Source: Paragordius varius
Taxonomy: Eukaryota; Nematomorpha
Direction: 5' to 3'
DNA: 64,000 nt
Assembly (NCBI GenBank): GCA_964247055.1
Contig: OZ176053.1
Span: 7,006,001-7,070,000, forward strand
Shown here: piece after piece, positions 34,795 to 47,753 of the stretch
Numbering within the stretch: position 1 is the stretch's first letter
How the letters are laid out: every line of letters begins with the position of its first letter
Position numbers and translations under genes: made by a program
The notes under the pieces: generated by a model
The model's database searches: none
What the model saw: only the letters and a program-made list of their open reading frames with translations
Told to the model about the DNA's origin: nothing

Positions 34795-36910
34795 AATGTG
34801 AACAGATATTTTGAACTTTGACGCAATACAAAATTAAAACATATTTTGCTTTACAACATCGGGGTGGTATATTACACAGTCACAAAATATCCCGATGAAA
34901 TATATATATTCTGATAAGAAAATATCAAAATTATCAAGGTTTTTAAGTGATTTACACTTTTGTGATCAGTCCGTATATAATTGCCAAAGGTGCGCATTTT
35001 TTTCAAATACATTTTTTGGTGAAAGCTAAATGCTTTATTTCAAAAGATATCACTAAAAAATATAACACAAACTAAAAGAGCAAAACAAAATTTTTATAAT
35101 TTTTAGATATGGGCTCTGAAAGTCCCATTTTTTGCCTCTTTTATAATGGACTGTGCTCTAAAAACGGAAAAATTTTGACATGATGCAATAATTTCAAAAA
35201 TATGATAAATTTTGTTATCGAATAAAAAGGTTTTTTTAAAAATGCATACCTTAAAAATTTATTTTTTAGCAAAATTTTGTTGAAGCGTTTTTGTTTATGA
35301 TGGAAACGATACAAACGGGTGAGATGCTATTCCATTTATATATATAATTCGATTATGCTAATTTTTCTCGCTCAGAATTTTGATCAAAATTTTCGCTCGT
35401 TTTTAAGTTAAAATTGAGTTTTATAACAAAAATTTACCAAAATTTGCAAGCAAACAAACCTTTAATTTAAAATTCTCAACATACAGTAATTTTCCACATC
35501 ATTTAAGTATTTAGAGGGTTTTATTATATCTTAAAGCTTCATACCGTTTTCATTCTGCTTCAAAATAGTTTGCGCTTCAACAAAATATTTCAAATTTGTT
35601 TATGAAAAATAAGAAAACTAATAAAAATTAAAGTTAAGGAAAGAAATTTAGAAATATCATACCTCCCATCGCTGGTCAAATCATGACCAGTGACTATTTA
35701 TTTTTTAACCATAGTCATTGATAAAAACACCTGTTTGAAAAAATGGTAGTAAATTTTTTTTGGAAGAGAGATACTAAGATTTATTGTTTTTTAATATATT
35801 TTTTAAAATACAAATATTATTTAATTATGCTCATTTAACAATATTTAAAATTGTTAAAAATGCCTCTTTATAATACAAGTATTTAAGCATAATTAGTTAT
35901 TTCGAAAAACAAGATAGCACTTTGCAAATTATGCCATACAATATATGTGAACCATTCAAAAATGTAAAACATCCTATAATTGGTATTTTAATGATGAAAG
36001 AAAGTGTAAAACAAATTAGGTAAAATTTAAAATAAATCTATGCATTTGAAGATTCAGAAGGCCACAAACATGTGGCAAAATTTATTTAACAATTTCTTGA
36101 CCAAATTCGATCGAAAATATAAATATATACAAACTTTAAAGAAAAAACATGACATTATTAAAGAAACGCAAGTGCAATTTGAACTTATTTTGACAATCTA
36201 ATATCGCATGATACTTATTTAAGTACAAAGCGGTCATGAACCTGGTCTGACTGGGTCTGACCCGATTTTTTAAAAAAGTAATCAAGCACAACCCTACTCC
36301 CACCTAATGAGTAAAGACGTAAAAACATTTTTAAATACGAAAAAACGTTTATTTCGTTATCATATGCCATATATAATAAATTTTATATAATATGTTACGG
36401 GAATACTAATTTTCTACATAATTTCCCGTTCATAAAATGAAATTTTTAAACCTTAACATAGATTAAAATATCATGAATTAATTTTGTTAACTCATTCTAA
36501 ATTTTGAGGCACCTCTTTTTGCGTAAGCCCTGAATAAAAGAGCCATTAGCCTGAATCTTACGATTCGAGATTTATAGTTTCGCCACTGCTGCCTTTATAA
36601 GCGGCATCCAATCCAATTTTATGTATAATACGAGTGCAAAATAAAGTATTAACCAATTAAAAATAGGCCAATCTTAGTTTTTTACCGCAAAATGAACCAT
36701 TTCTTTACAATTTATGTGGTTATTTTTACAGAGGGTACTATATTAAATTCTAAAATACTTTTATTGAATAAATAAAAGGTAAATTATATATTTATATAAA
36801 ATTTATTTTTTTAATTTAAAAAAGCAGTACAAAAGTGGGCGCAGTACAGGCGCAGTTTTTTTCTGAAAACCCAGTACTGTACTGCGAAAAACAGCCTATC
36901 TGGTCACATT
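34795..36910. mobile_element. Possible TIR element (GTGACCAGATA type), B copy
   Basis: The left end AATGTGAACAGATA has one change from the family end; the right end TATCTGGTCACATT is perfect. It contains the GTCATGACC repeat at 35678-36306, which here lacks the long palindrome. It is the left arm of the ~10-kb palindrome. Confidence 0.5.
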
Positions 36911-37985
36911 TTGTATTTTTTCAATTTTACCATTGCACACATGTCACGCTGATTAACTTTTTAACTTTAGGTTTTAGTTAAAAATAAATATTATCAAGTA
37001 TTTTTGAATAAAATTTTTAATATATTTCGGTTTATTAATGTAATATAAAAGTATTTTGCCATCGTTTCAATTCCCTCCATATTTTTTAAAGTATATAATT
37101 TTAACAGGCCAGGGATATCCAACTACCCCAATTTGAATTGAAGGACTAAAATGAATGTCTTGCATCCAAGTGTTAAAATAGGATCTGTAGCTAGCCAAAT
37201 GAATAGTAATAGTAAGAACGTATGTGGTAATTGGCCAGAAATCAAATCTCCTGGGAATTATACATATCGAAATAAAAGGTCAACGAAACATTTTGGCTAG
37301 TTTTATTAGAAGCGTTCTCAAAACGGTGTGAGGTTGTGTTCACAAAGTTATATCCTCAACTGTTTAATATATAAATTTTTTTGGTTTGGTGTAGACGGCT
37401 TATTTCTTTAATTTCTGAAACGGATCATCGTCAGAGTTCAAAAACTATTGATTGAAACTCCATATTAAACATTTCTCACCTCTTTACCACCCTCAAACAG
37501 AAGTGTCAGTAAAAAACGATTCGGACGATAAAGATAAAATATGACGCGAGAAAAACAAAATCGTTCAGACTTGGCGATGCTAAATTTATCGGACTATTGC
37601 TATATGTGTCTTTGTTGGTCAAAAACCAGAAATATTTTTTGAACTAGAAAGCCAGGGGAATACTAAAGGGATCAGTAGATTTTAAAGATTCCTCCGAAGT
37701 AACTTATTATTCGGAATGTAAAGACCAAGGTTGACGAAAAAACGTAGTTGCTCGCCCGACATCGTCCACATCTCTGTTTTTGATGGTCGAGTTAATTTTC
37801 CCAAAAAAATGCTAAGCTGTACGCCAAAATTTGGAAGGGAGATGTTAGGAGAATTTTGTTTAGTTATAAATATTTATTCTATATTAAATAGAATATACAT
37901 TCTAATTGCTTTATATGTATTATTGTGTTGTATTTATAACTATTCTGATTTAATATATCTATAGCTTAAATATAAACAACTATTC
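36911..37985 (+). other. Small conserved ORF region (B copy)
   Basis: Counterpart of 5161-6242. The 49-codon ATG ORF is retained at about 37151-37300 with two residue changes, while the longer upstream reading frame seen in A is shifted by one base here. An open stretch at 37731-37964 parallels 5986-6267. Confidence 0.3.
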
Positions 37986-37997
37986 CAAATATGGTAA

Positions 37998-38420
37998 CGC
38001 ATCCGATAAAGAAACTATATCTTTAAAGCGGGTAAAACGGTTTTCTTATTTAAATAATGGTAAAAGAAAAATCAATCTCGAATACTGTGCTGCAGAAGGC
38101 ATTTGATTTTGCTCCAAATAAAATAACAACAGCCGATAATGAGTGCTAAGAATCGGTTAAAACAATATTTTAAATAGTAATACAGCGGTACTTATCATTT
38201 ATGCGACCATGCTCCCACAACATCTGAAATCAGATTCATACTGGCAACACTATATTCCGAAACCACTGAAATTTAAAAAATTGATACCGGATATTATAAG
38301 AAAATAAATCAATTGGCCTCCTCTAGATGTTGAAGAATTTTTTTAAGAAGAAACCGAATGAATGCGCCTAATGCTCAAAGCCTCAACATATTACGAAACT
38401 TATTTCCAAAATCACCGTAA
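37998..38420 (+). pseudogene. Decayed NSP gene copy (B, left arm)
   Basis: Degenerate LKR repeat near 38021, C-terminal domain near 38280-38345 and CACCGTAA stop context at 38420. Interrupted frame. Confidence 0.55.
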
Positions 38421-38883
38421 GAGTTAACAGATCTATATTTTATGATAAATTTATTGCCCTAAATAAGAAAATTTTGTCGGAAAATATATCCTGTAAATAA
38501 ACTCAATTTAAATAATTAGTATTATTTATTAGTAATAGAGATATTATGGATCATAGCTTTCAGATTGAGTTTATTTTATTGTATGAATGAACACCTTCTT
38601 CAAATTACGGGCACAAATAAATTCTATAGTTCTTATTCGATTAGTTGTAAAAAAATATTTAATTTTAAAAACACCATAAAAATTATATCAATTTTAAAAT
38701 TATCCATTCTATATGGACGTGCCTGATTCGTATGTGAAAATTTTGACTGGCTATCTTTATAAACGGCACTAAAGAATCATTTCATAGGGGAATCATGTTC
38801 TGCAATACAATTCTTTACTACTTCCTGCCTAAAATTATCTTTGTAAACTAGTGTTAAGATTTGGTAACATATATATATATAAT

Positions 38884-39340
38884 TTGCACTTCAAGAGTGC
38901 CCTTGAACACACTTCAGGTAAGTCCTTGATCATTTCCAATTTGTCCTTAGATTTTGAAATTTATTGATCATATTTTAATATTGTTCTTAAAACCAGATTT
39001 ATTTGTTTCAACTCAAATTTTTCCAATCAAAAAAATTATTAATTTATAGATGTTTTATGGAAATTTGTAATTAATGGCTTAGAAAACCTATAAAATTTTC
39101 AATTACGTATATATAAAATATTTTTAAAAAAACTAATAAAATAGATTGTTTAAAAGTTGATATTTATTTAGAGTCTATATTGAATTAAGAGAATAGGTTA
39201 AAAATCACAAAATAAATGAATGATACAAGGTTTTATTTATAAAAAACAAAAAAGAGTTAAAGGACCAATGAAATGTTTAAGGATAAACTTGAAATGTTCA
39301 AGGACTAACTTGAAGTGTTTAAAGATACTCTTGAAGACAA
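38884..39340. mobile_element. MITE, CACTTCAAGAG-type TIRs (B)
   Basis: The left end is TTGCACTTCAAGAGTGCCC and the right end GATACTCTTGAAGACAA. It is preceded by GTTAAGATTTGGTAAC and (TA)n. The sequence right after it (39345-39365) matches the target of the hAT element in A and C without that element. Confidence 0.75.
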
Positions 39341-39410
39341 AATAATATATTATATTTATATATAAACGTTGATATAACCTTTTGATTCCAAAAACCCTAA
39401 CCCTAATTTA

Positions 39411-39610
39411 ATCATTACAGAGAAATCACAATAAACCGTCAGGTAAATGGCCCAATTATATAACTACAGAGAAATTATATGAACCACCAGATATGTTACC
39501 TGTTTTATAGGTATTAAGCTAAATAAACCGCCAGGTATGTGTCCAGTTACAGAGAAATCAAAATGACCCACCAGATAAGTTGCTTAGTTCAATGGTCTCA
39601 GAGATACCAA
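39411..39610. repeat. ~50-bp satellite array (B), inverted orientation
   Basis: About four units with AAACCGTCAGGTA or AACCACCAGATATG cores. It abuts a CCCTAACCCTAA junction at 39405 like the one at 8665 in reverse. Confidence 0.8.
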
Positions 39611-40093
39611 ATTATTGAAGACTGTCCACTTATAAAAAAAATATACAATAAACTTTAAATATAAAAATATAATATTTTGGAACTAGCGATGTAGATTAAT
39701 TGACTGATTTATATCTTGATTGACCTATATATACATAATTTAACTCATAAAATTTTTCATTGAAATTACTTTAAAACAATTGAAAAACGTATAGGCTTAT
39801 TTTTATTGTCGCATATATTGTACAACGAATTTATAAAGGGTTGGTAGGTGTGGGAATATATTTTATTAACCCTGAAACAGATGAACGGCTCTTTTTTAAC
39901 TTTTAGTGTCGTTCGTTTTATATAAATTCAACAAATTTAGAGCGCGCAAATAGAAACGGAATGGGAAAAGCGCAAATCCAATTTTGACCTTTTCCGCGAA
40001 TACGACTGTTCGATTATGAGCCTAACATTCTTTTGTATTTTAATTATTAAAGTAACTGACCCTTTTCCACAGTAAAATTTGGTTTGCGTTTTT
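39611..40093. repeat. 3' module, inverted (B)
   Basis: Reverse complement of 7990-8450: TAGCGATGTAGATTAATTGAC near 39685, GGTTGGTAGGTGTGGG near 39840 and GGAATGGGAAAAGCGC near 39957. No gene. Confidence 0.65.
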
Positions 40094-40308
40094 GAATTGA
40101 AAAACTTTAAGTTGAAACAAATATATTTGGTTTTTGAATTAACAATTTAATTTTAAAATGAAGAAATATGTAATAAAAGTAAATTCGGTTAAAAAATAAT
40201 CAAATAAAAAAAATCATCTAAACATTATGATTAAATCTAAATTTAAAATTTTAAGGATCCAACAAATGATCAAGAACTAACCTGAAGTGTTCAAGGATAC
40301 TTTATGAA
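40094..40308. mobile_element. Truncated MITE, inverted (B)
   Basis: Only the half equivalent to the left part of 7193-7720 remains, in reverse orientation, ending CCTGAAGTGTTCAAGGATAC next to (TA)n and the inverted GTTAAGATTTGG motif. Confidence 0.65.
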
Positions 40309-40773
40309 ATTATATATATTACCAAATCTTAACAATAAATTACAAAGATGATTAGGCGAATTGTATTGGAGAACTATATTCATTTATTTTATGATTCTTT
40401 AGTGCCTTATAAGGATAGCCAGTCCAAATTTTCACAAATATTCGCACAAGCATATTAAATGGTATAAGATATTCAATTGATATAATTTTTAAGGTTAAAA
40501 TGTAATAAAATAAATAAATTTTTTACAATTTAAAAACGAATAATAGTTATAAATATATCTGTACCCTTTATAATTTGAAGAAGTTGACTCATACATAAAA
40601 ATAAACTCAAATGTCTGAAACAAAGGATTCATAAAATCTCATTAATGAATAAATTTAATTATTTAAATTGGGTTAATTGATTATATTTTCCGACAAAATT
40701 TTCTGATTTAGGGCGATAATAATATTTAATTTATTAGAATGTATATATATGTATCTAGAACTGTCTAAAAAAA

Positions 40774-41240
40774 CTCTTGTGAATTTGAAAGTAAGTTTTT
40801 TGGGTCGTAGTTTTGAGCGTGAACGTAAAATTTCAGAGCGTCATGTGTTAAGCTTTGAGCATTCGGGGCATTCATTCGGTTTCTTCTTAAAAAAATTCTT
40901 CAACATCCAGAGGAGGCCAATTGATTTATTTTCTTATAATACCCGGTATCAATTTTTTAAATTTCAGTGGTTTCGGAATATAGTATTGCAGTATGAATGT
41001 GATTATCAGATGTGTTATGAGACATGGTCGCGTAAATGATAAGTACCGCTCATTACTATAAAAAAAGATTGTTTTAACCGATTCTCAGCACTCATTATCG
41101 GCTGTTGTTATTATATTTGGAGAAAAATCAAATGCCTTCTGTAGCACAGTATTCGAGATTGATTTTTCTTTTACCATTATTTAACAAGGAAAACCGTTTT
41201 ACCCGCTTTAAAGATATAGTTTCTTTATCGGATGCTGTTA
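40774..41240 (-). pseudogene. Decayed NSP gene copy (B, right arm)
   Basis: Inverted partner of 37998-38420. The plus-strand open stretch here is a shadow. Landmarks are the inverted DVEEFF and IPGIIR-like region near 40890-40960 and the LKRVKR-like repeat near 41195. Confidence 0.55.
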
Positions 41241-41370
41241 CCATATTTGGAATAGTTGTTTATATTTAAGCTATAGATTTATTAAATCAGAATAGTAATA
41301 AATACAACACAATAATACATATAAAGCAATTAGAATGTATATTCTATCAAATATAGAATTAATATTCATT

Positions 41371-43645
41371 ATTGTAGCAAAGATCGTTGTCGATTTTTTG
41401 CTTTTTCGAAGGTGTATTTTCTCCAGTTTATATGATTGTAAGTGAGTGATGTTAACTGTTGTAAAGAGAGATTGGTTTCTTTGGTTAGGTTTTCAATCTA
41501 GCGCATCTTGCAGCGTCCACGTTTCCTAGATCCGTCGACCATGCCTTTCATTAGTTGGAATTCCAAGTCATTAGCTCTGGTAATGTGACCAAAGTATGAT
41601 AATTTCATTTTGAGGCACATGCCAATCAAGTGTATCTCGGGGTTTATTTTAAGGATTACAGTGTTTTTTACTTTATCTTTCCAAGTGATTTGAAGTGCCT
41701 TCCGCCAGCACCAGATTTCGAAGGCGTTAATGTATTTTTCGTCTACCTTTTTTATTGTCCAGCTTTCTGATGCATATAGCATGCTAGGAAATATTAGGGC
41801 TTTAACTAAACGGATTTTTGTTTTAAGTTTGATGTCGTGTGATGACCATAGTTTATTATATTTTATCATTTTTGGCTTTGCAATTCCTATTCTTCTTTTA
41901 ATGTCTGGGGTGCTGTTGTTAGTTGTATTTATAAGACTGCCTAGGTAAGTGTATTGGGACACTACTTCTTTTTGTTGGTTGTGAAAAGATAAGTTGTTAT
42001 AATGGGTATGAGCGTTTATAGTCATGATTTTAGTTTTTTTTGAAATTGATCGTCAATTCAAATTTTTGGCATTCGTTTGAGAATTCAGTTAGGAGTTTTT
42101 TCAGGTTGTCCACTGAGTTTGACAGCAGTATGGTGTCATCAGCATAATGAAGTGATGATATAATAATGCCGGCAATGCTTATACCATTTATCTATGTTCC
42201 GTAATACGCTTCTATGCAGACGTTAAAAAGAGTGGGTGAGAGGATACAACCTTGTCTTAGACCATACCCAATTACTTGTGCCATGTGGGGTTTTTATGTT
42301 TAGTGATGAATTGGAATAAAGGGATTTTATGATGTTTAAAATGTGATCTGAAACTCCCATCTGAGATATTGCCTTCCACAGCGTGTCGTGTTTCACGCTG
42401 TCGAAGGCTTTTGTAATCAATGAAGCAGATGTGGGTTTCTTTCTGAAATTCAATTTGTTTTTCGAATATCCAACGTATATTGCTGATCATGTCCCTGCAT
42501 CCGCGATTGGATCTAAATCCCGCTTGAGTATTAGAAAGTTCGGCTTCAATTATGCCTTGGATACGCCTGTGAATTATTTTGAGGAAAACTTTTGATGCTT
42601 GATTGATTAGCGCTATAGTTCTATAGTTGTTAAATGATTTAGGATCGCCTTTTTTCAAGATGGGGATGAGTATTGATTTGCACCAGTCTTGGGGGAATGA
42701 GGCGTGAGCAAATATCTTTTGGAATAAGCCAGTTAGGATATGGGGGATAAAACAAATGAGTTCGGTTGGAATATCGTTGTACCCCTCAGATTTGTTGGGG
42801 AATGGTTAAGCGCCCATTCAACTTCCTCTTTGATGATCGGCGGGTCATGTTGATAGATCTCATTGTTTTTATCGGCGTTCATGGACTGGAGCCGTATAGT
42901 TTTAATACATATGGTTCCCATTGTTTCACCAGTGTTTTTTTGTCTGTGATGATATCTCCATCTTCCTTTCTCATTGGGCCTTTGTAGATTTTAGAACTAC
43001 GTGGAGCAATGTGTACTTCAGCAAAGTAGTTGTTGTTATGTTTAGCAGCGTTTTCTAGTTTTAAGCACAGCTGATTGTAGTGATCGTTTTTGTCTTCCCG
43101 AGCGCTTTTTTGGAAATTTGCGTTAAGTGATTTGTACTCTGCCATATTATAGCGTTTAGGTTGGCGCCGTTTGTCCGCCAAATCTAAACTTTTTTGTGAT
43201 AACTTAATTTTGTTAAGATGGGATTTTTGGATAGGGATGCATTATCTGGCTGTAGTGCTAGTGATATTTTGTATTGTATTCTAAAGATTTTCAGCGTCAT
43301 CGTCTATTTCGAGTGTTTTAAATCTGTTTTCAAGTAACAAAGGAAACTCGGGGTAGATCGCAGAGAAATCTAATTTGAGTTTATGCTGAAATTTTGGTTA
43401 GCGTGAGAGAACTGTTTTAATTTTTAGTTTAGCTATAAGGAGATTATGATCAGAATAGCAGTCAGAACCAGGGTAAGTTTTTACGTTCATAAAGGAAGAT
43501 TTATATTTTTGCATACCGAGAATAAAGTCAATTTGGTTTCTGTGCTTCTTGCAAGGTGAAATCCATGTGTATAGCCTTCGCTTAGGTTGTTAGTTTGATA
43601 TGAATAATTTGTGTCCACTGCAAAATTCTATGAGGCAGTCTCCTC
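41371..43645 (-). mobile_element. RTE/BovB-like LINE, 5'-truncated and decayed
   Basis: On the minus strand: the C-terminal part of an APE-type endonuclease (RNQIDFIL and SDHNLLIAKL near 43550-43430), a linker, reverse transcriptase motifs (GDPKSFNNYRTIAL near 42650, QAGFRSNRGCRD near 42510, LRQGCILSP near 42260, YADD at 42135-42146), and a C-terminal thumb and connection region (YLGSLI, SMLYASESWT, YFGHITRA) at 41498-42025. Frameshifts lie near 42415 and 42285 and a stop near 42197, with others upstream. The insertion boundaries are inferred because the flanks join in the reverse complement of 5990-6215. No target duplication was recognised. Confidence 0.85.
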
Positions 43646-43930
43646 TCTAAACACAATCCTCCTACTATCTCCCTGCCAAATTTTGGCGTACAGCTTAGCA
43701 TTTTTTGGGAAAATTAACTCGACCATCAAAAACAGAGACGATGTGGGCGATATTGGGCGAGCAACTACGTATTTTCGCCAACCTCTGGTCTTTACATTCC
43801 GACGTTCACCTGTTATATCGATATGTATACAGGAGATTTGATTTCTGGCCAATTACCACATACGTTCTCATTATTACTATTCATTTGGCTAGCTACAGAT
43901 CCTTTTTTAACACTTGATTATTTTTAACAA
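43646..43930 (-). other. Small conserved ORF region, inverted (B right arm)
   Basis: Reverse complement of parts of 5430-6125, with about 400 bp missing between the two open stretches. Open in both directions for about 75 codons, and neither product is recognised. Confidence 0.35.
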
Positions 43931-43996
43931 AAACCTAAAATTAAAAATTTAGTCAGCGTGACGTGTGTGCAATGGTAAAATTGAAAAATAATACAA

Positions 43997-44755
43997 AATG
44001 TGACCAGATAGGCTGTTTTTCGCAATACAGTACTGGGTTTTCAGAAAAAAACTGCGCCTGTACTGCGCCCACTTTTGTACTGCTTTTTTAAATTAAAAAA
44101 AATTAATTTTATAATATATAATTAACTTTTATTTATTCAATAAAAATATTTTAGATTTTAATATAGTACCCTCTGTAAAAATAGAAATGGTTCATTTTGC
44201 GGTAAAAAACTAAGACTGACCGTTTTTAATTGGTTAATATTTTATTTTCCACTCGTATTATACATAAAATTGGATTGGATGCGTCAAACCGCTTATAAAG
44301 GCAGCAGTGGAAAAACTATAAATCTCGAATCGTAAGATTCAAGCTAATGGCTCTTTTATTCAGGGCTTACGCAAAAAGAGGTGCCTCCAAATTTAGAGTG
44401 AGTTAACAAAATTAATTCATGATATTTTAATAAATGTTTGAGCACGTTTAAAAATTTCATTTTTTTGTTATATTAATTAAACGGGAAATTATGTAGAAAA
44501 TTGTTATTCCCGTAACATATTATATAAAATTTATTATATATGGAATATGATAACGAAATAAACGTTTTTTCGTATTTAAAATTGTTTGTTTTTACGTCTA
44601 CTCATTAGGTGGGAGTAGGGTTGTGCTTGATTACTTTTTTAAAACATCCGGTCAGACCCAGTCAGACCATGGTCATGACCGTGGTCATGACCATTTTGTA
44701 CTTAAATAAGTATCATGCGATATTGGATTGTCAAAATAAGTTCAAAATCTTGTGT
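43997..44755. mobile_element. Possible TIR element, inverted and truncated (B right arm)
   Basis: Begins AATGTGACCAGATA, followed by the GCAGTAC-rich subterminal region, and ends within the GTCATGACC repeat at about 44755, where the sequence changes to the inverted flank of the short NSP gene. Confidence 0.5.
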
Positions 44756-45324
44756 TTATAATTAGTATTTCTAAATATTATGGAGTTATTTAAGATATCC
44801 TCGCTTTTGTATTTATAGTGTTTGAAAGGAATAAGAGTATAATTTTAAGATCGAATCGTATGTTTAATAATGAATTTGAATGGAGAAGTAAAAAATATAT
44901 TAATAATCGTTGTTTTTAAAATTTTAAGGCATACATTTTTGTGTAGTCGAATTAATTTCTTAAAAAGTATTAACTTAACCAGGACACGTTATTGTAAAAT
45001 AATCAAATAAAAACTATCCTAAAAATTAATTTATCAAACTCGAAACTATTCAATATAAATGTAAACTTTAGAGTTTTTTTTTATAAATTATTTACTTTAT
45101 ATTTATAATTTAATTAATTTATATATATATTAAACCCAAACTCGAAAATATTTAGTATATCTATGACGAATATACTTAGTCTATTATATTCGGAATCGTA
45201 TGATTATTTATAAGAATATAAATTATATATCTTCTAAATTTTTGTAAGAAAATTCTTACGGTGAATTGAAATTCGTATCACTCGCGAATTTCTTACGCTG
45301 ATGAGACTTTGAGCGTAAAAATTC

Positions 45325-45660
45325 GGATCATCCTTCACAAAATCAGTCTGATAATGATTCAGTAATAGTACCGGAAACAATTGTTCCTACCCAGACATTA
45401 AACAAAAACATTTCAACAGATTCTTCGAAATTACTTAATAGCTCTCCTACTGTAAGTAATAAACCCCGAGAAATTACAATACATACAACAAAAGAGTTAA
45501 AGCAGTCTGCTTTGTCAAACATAGTACAGCAACAATTAATAATATCCTCGAAACTCTTACGCCTGCAGAAAAACATTTAGATAAGACTGTTTCTAATATA
45601 ATAGCCACATCTTATAATAATTCCCAAGTAACAGTTATGCCTTCAAAAAAAGGGTTAAAC
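45325..45660 (+). pseudogene. Fragment of the 411-residue NSP gene (C side)
   Basis: Matches 20041-20376 (residues ~151-262). It starts at the inverted-repeat junction, so the basic first third is missing, and it ends where the sequence jumps to the equivalent of 21201, removing the C-terminal domain. One single-base deletion near 45522 and five substitutions, all changing residues, show no sign of constraint. Confidence 0.8.
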
Positions 45661-45923
45661 GGTTTAACTTCATTAAGATTATCATTTTAATTAAATTATA
45701 TATTATATTTATTTTCTTTTATAAGATTTTAAGCTCTATTATTTTGCTTAAATTATAGATTTCAATTCAAAATATTAATTAACTATAAATTTAAAAAAGT
45801 TTACAAAATTTCGGGACCAGCAGCACATAATACAATTTGGTTAATTGTCACATATTTTTGTCAAATTTGAAATATTATATTACAATCATATGCATCTAAA
45901 AAAAATATAACAATAGCCTATTG

Positions 45924-46299
45924 GCAAGAAATATACAATATTCCTTCAACAAAACGGCTAAAACGGTCCACATTTTTGTATAATGACACGCCACCAATGA
46001 CAAATGATTTACAAGAAGAAACAACTCCAACAACATCTCAAGATAAGATTGATGACAACAAGCCAAGGACATCAAATAATGCAGAACCAGTGAAATATCA
46101 GAAACTGATACCGGAATTCCTGAGGGAACGAATCGATTGCATATCCCCGATTAATTTTGAACAAATTAGTTTGAAGAAAAAAATCGCCCAATTAAGAAAC
46201 GTAATCAGTGCATCCGAGATCGGTCAGGCCGAATTTTTACGCTCAAGGTCTCTTCAGCGTAAAAAATTCGCAAGTGATACAAATTTCAATTCACCGTAA
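45924..46299 (+). pseudogene. Short NSP-domain paralogue (C side), start lost or in another exon
   Basis: The frame is open from YWQEIYNIPSTKRLKRS to NFNSP, like 21459-21842, but the upstream ATG is out of frame because of two additional bases in an A-run near 45898. No other in-frame ATG is available. If the gene is spliced this may still be an intact exon. Otherwise it is a fragment. Confidence 0.5.
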
Positions 46300-47215
46300 G
46301 AATTTTCTTACAAAAATTTAGATATATAATTTATATTCTTATAAATAATCATACGATTCCGAATATAATAGACTAGGTGTATTCGTCATAGAAATACTAA
46401 ATATTTTCGAGTTTGGGTTTAATTTATATATAAAAATTAATTAAATTATAAAAATAAAGTGAGAAATCTAAAAAAAACTCTAAAGTTTACATTTATATTG
46501 AATAGTTTCGAGTTTGATAATTTAATTTTTAGGATAGTTTTTAGTTGATTATTTTACAATAACGTTTCGTGCTTAAGTTAATACTTTCTAAGAAATTAAT
46601 TGGACTACTCAAAAATGTATGCCTTAAAACAATTAAAAAACAACGATTATTAATATATTTTTTACTTCCATTCAAATTCAATTATTAAACATACGATCCG
46701 ATCCTAAAATTGTAATCTTATTCCTTTCAAACAATATAAATACAAAAGCGAGGATATCTTAAATAACTCCATAATATTTAGAAATAATAATTATAAACAC
46801 AAGATTTTATATTTTACAGTACTAACCAATAATTTTAAACCAATGCTAAAATAACCAATCTAAGGTTTTATTATGTTACCTATAGTATATTTATCACAAG
46901 TTATATATATTATATTGATTTTTACAGTAAATGCAATCTTGCGAAACTTAATGAAAAAGTAGCAATGTATAGTTTCTCACAGGATATATTTTTTAAATTT
47001 TTTTACTAAAGCCACGAAATACTATTTTTTTATTTGTCAGATAAAATTATGCATAATGATTAATAATTCCTATTATATTTTAATGTGCAAATTGTTTTGT
47101 TCGTAAAAATAGAGTTTCGGAAACCCCAATATCCAATTCCAACAGTGAATCTGGAATAAAGATAGTTCGCAAACCTTATTTTCCTTGGGAACATAAGTAA
47201 CTTTTAAAAATGACC
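46300..47215. repeat. 3' flank and module before the C array
   Basis: Copy of 21843-22633 with an additional ~90-bp segment near 46626-46755 that matches, inverted, 44800-44920. No gene. Confidence 0.6.
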
Positions 47216-47753
47216 GAATGGTGCGTCAGTTGGGTAGGTTAGTCAAAATGCCGCCACATTCTGCTGGTTACAAAGGAAAATCGAAAACCGCCAAATATTC
47301 TAGTAATTAGAGAGAAAAAGATATGGTGCGTCAGTTGGGTTTTAAGTTGGTTAAAATGCCGCCACATTTTGACTAACTCCCTGGTTACAAAGGAAAATCG
47401 AAAACCGCCAAATATTCTAGTAATTATAGACAAAAGGATATGGTGAGTCAGTTGGGTTTTAAGTTGGTTAAAATGCCGCCACATTTTGACTAACTCCCTG
47501 GTTACAAAGGAAAATCGAAAACCGCCAAATATTCTAGTAATTATAGTCAAAAAGATATGGTGAGTCAGTTGGGTTTTAAGTTGGTTAAAATGCCGCCACA
47601 TTTTGACTAACTCCCTGGTTACAAAGGAAAATCGAAAACCGCCAAATATTCTAGTAATTATAGACAAAAAGATATGGTGATTCAGTTGGGTTTTAAGTTG
47701 GTTAAAATGCCGCCACATTTTGACTAACTCCCTGGTTACAAAGGAAAATCGAA
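47216..47753. repeat. 117-bp satellite array (C), about five units
   Basis: The first unit is degenerate; regular units start at 47323, 47440, 47557 and 47674. The four regular units correspond to the four units at the start of the window. Confidence 0.95.

Larger units (their letters stand above)
34795..44755. repeat. ~10-kb imperfect palindrome (B)
   Basis: The left arm 34795-39360 (TIR element, small ORFs, NSP relic, MITE) and the right arm 40094-44755 (the same modules in reverse order) flank an asymmetric centre holding one satellite array and one 3' module. A 115-bp comparison across the arms (near 37741 versus 43675-43790) shows roughly 5 percent differences. The LINE interrupts only the right arm. 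Confidence 0.8.
44756..46830. repeat. Inverted repeat flanking the broken C-side NSP genes
   Basis: 44756-45325 is the reverse complement of about 46225-46830 (TTCACCGTAAG end of the short gene, the ACGATTCCGAATATAATAG flank, the GCGAGGATATCTTAAATAAC block). The spacer holds the pieces of the two NSP genes. Confidence 0.75.

Noticed and set aside
40749-41039. 96-residue plus-strand ORF
   Set aside because: It lies antisense to the inverted NSP relic and is its shadow.
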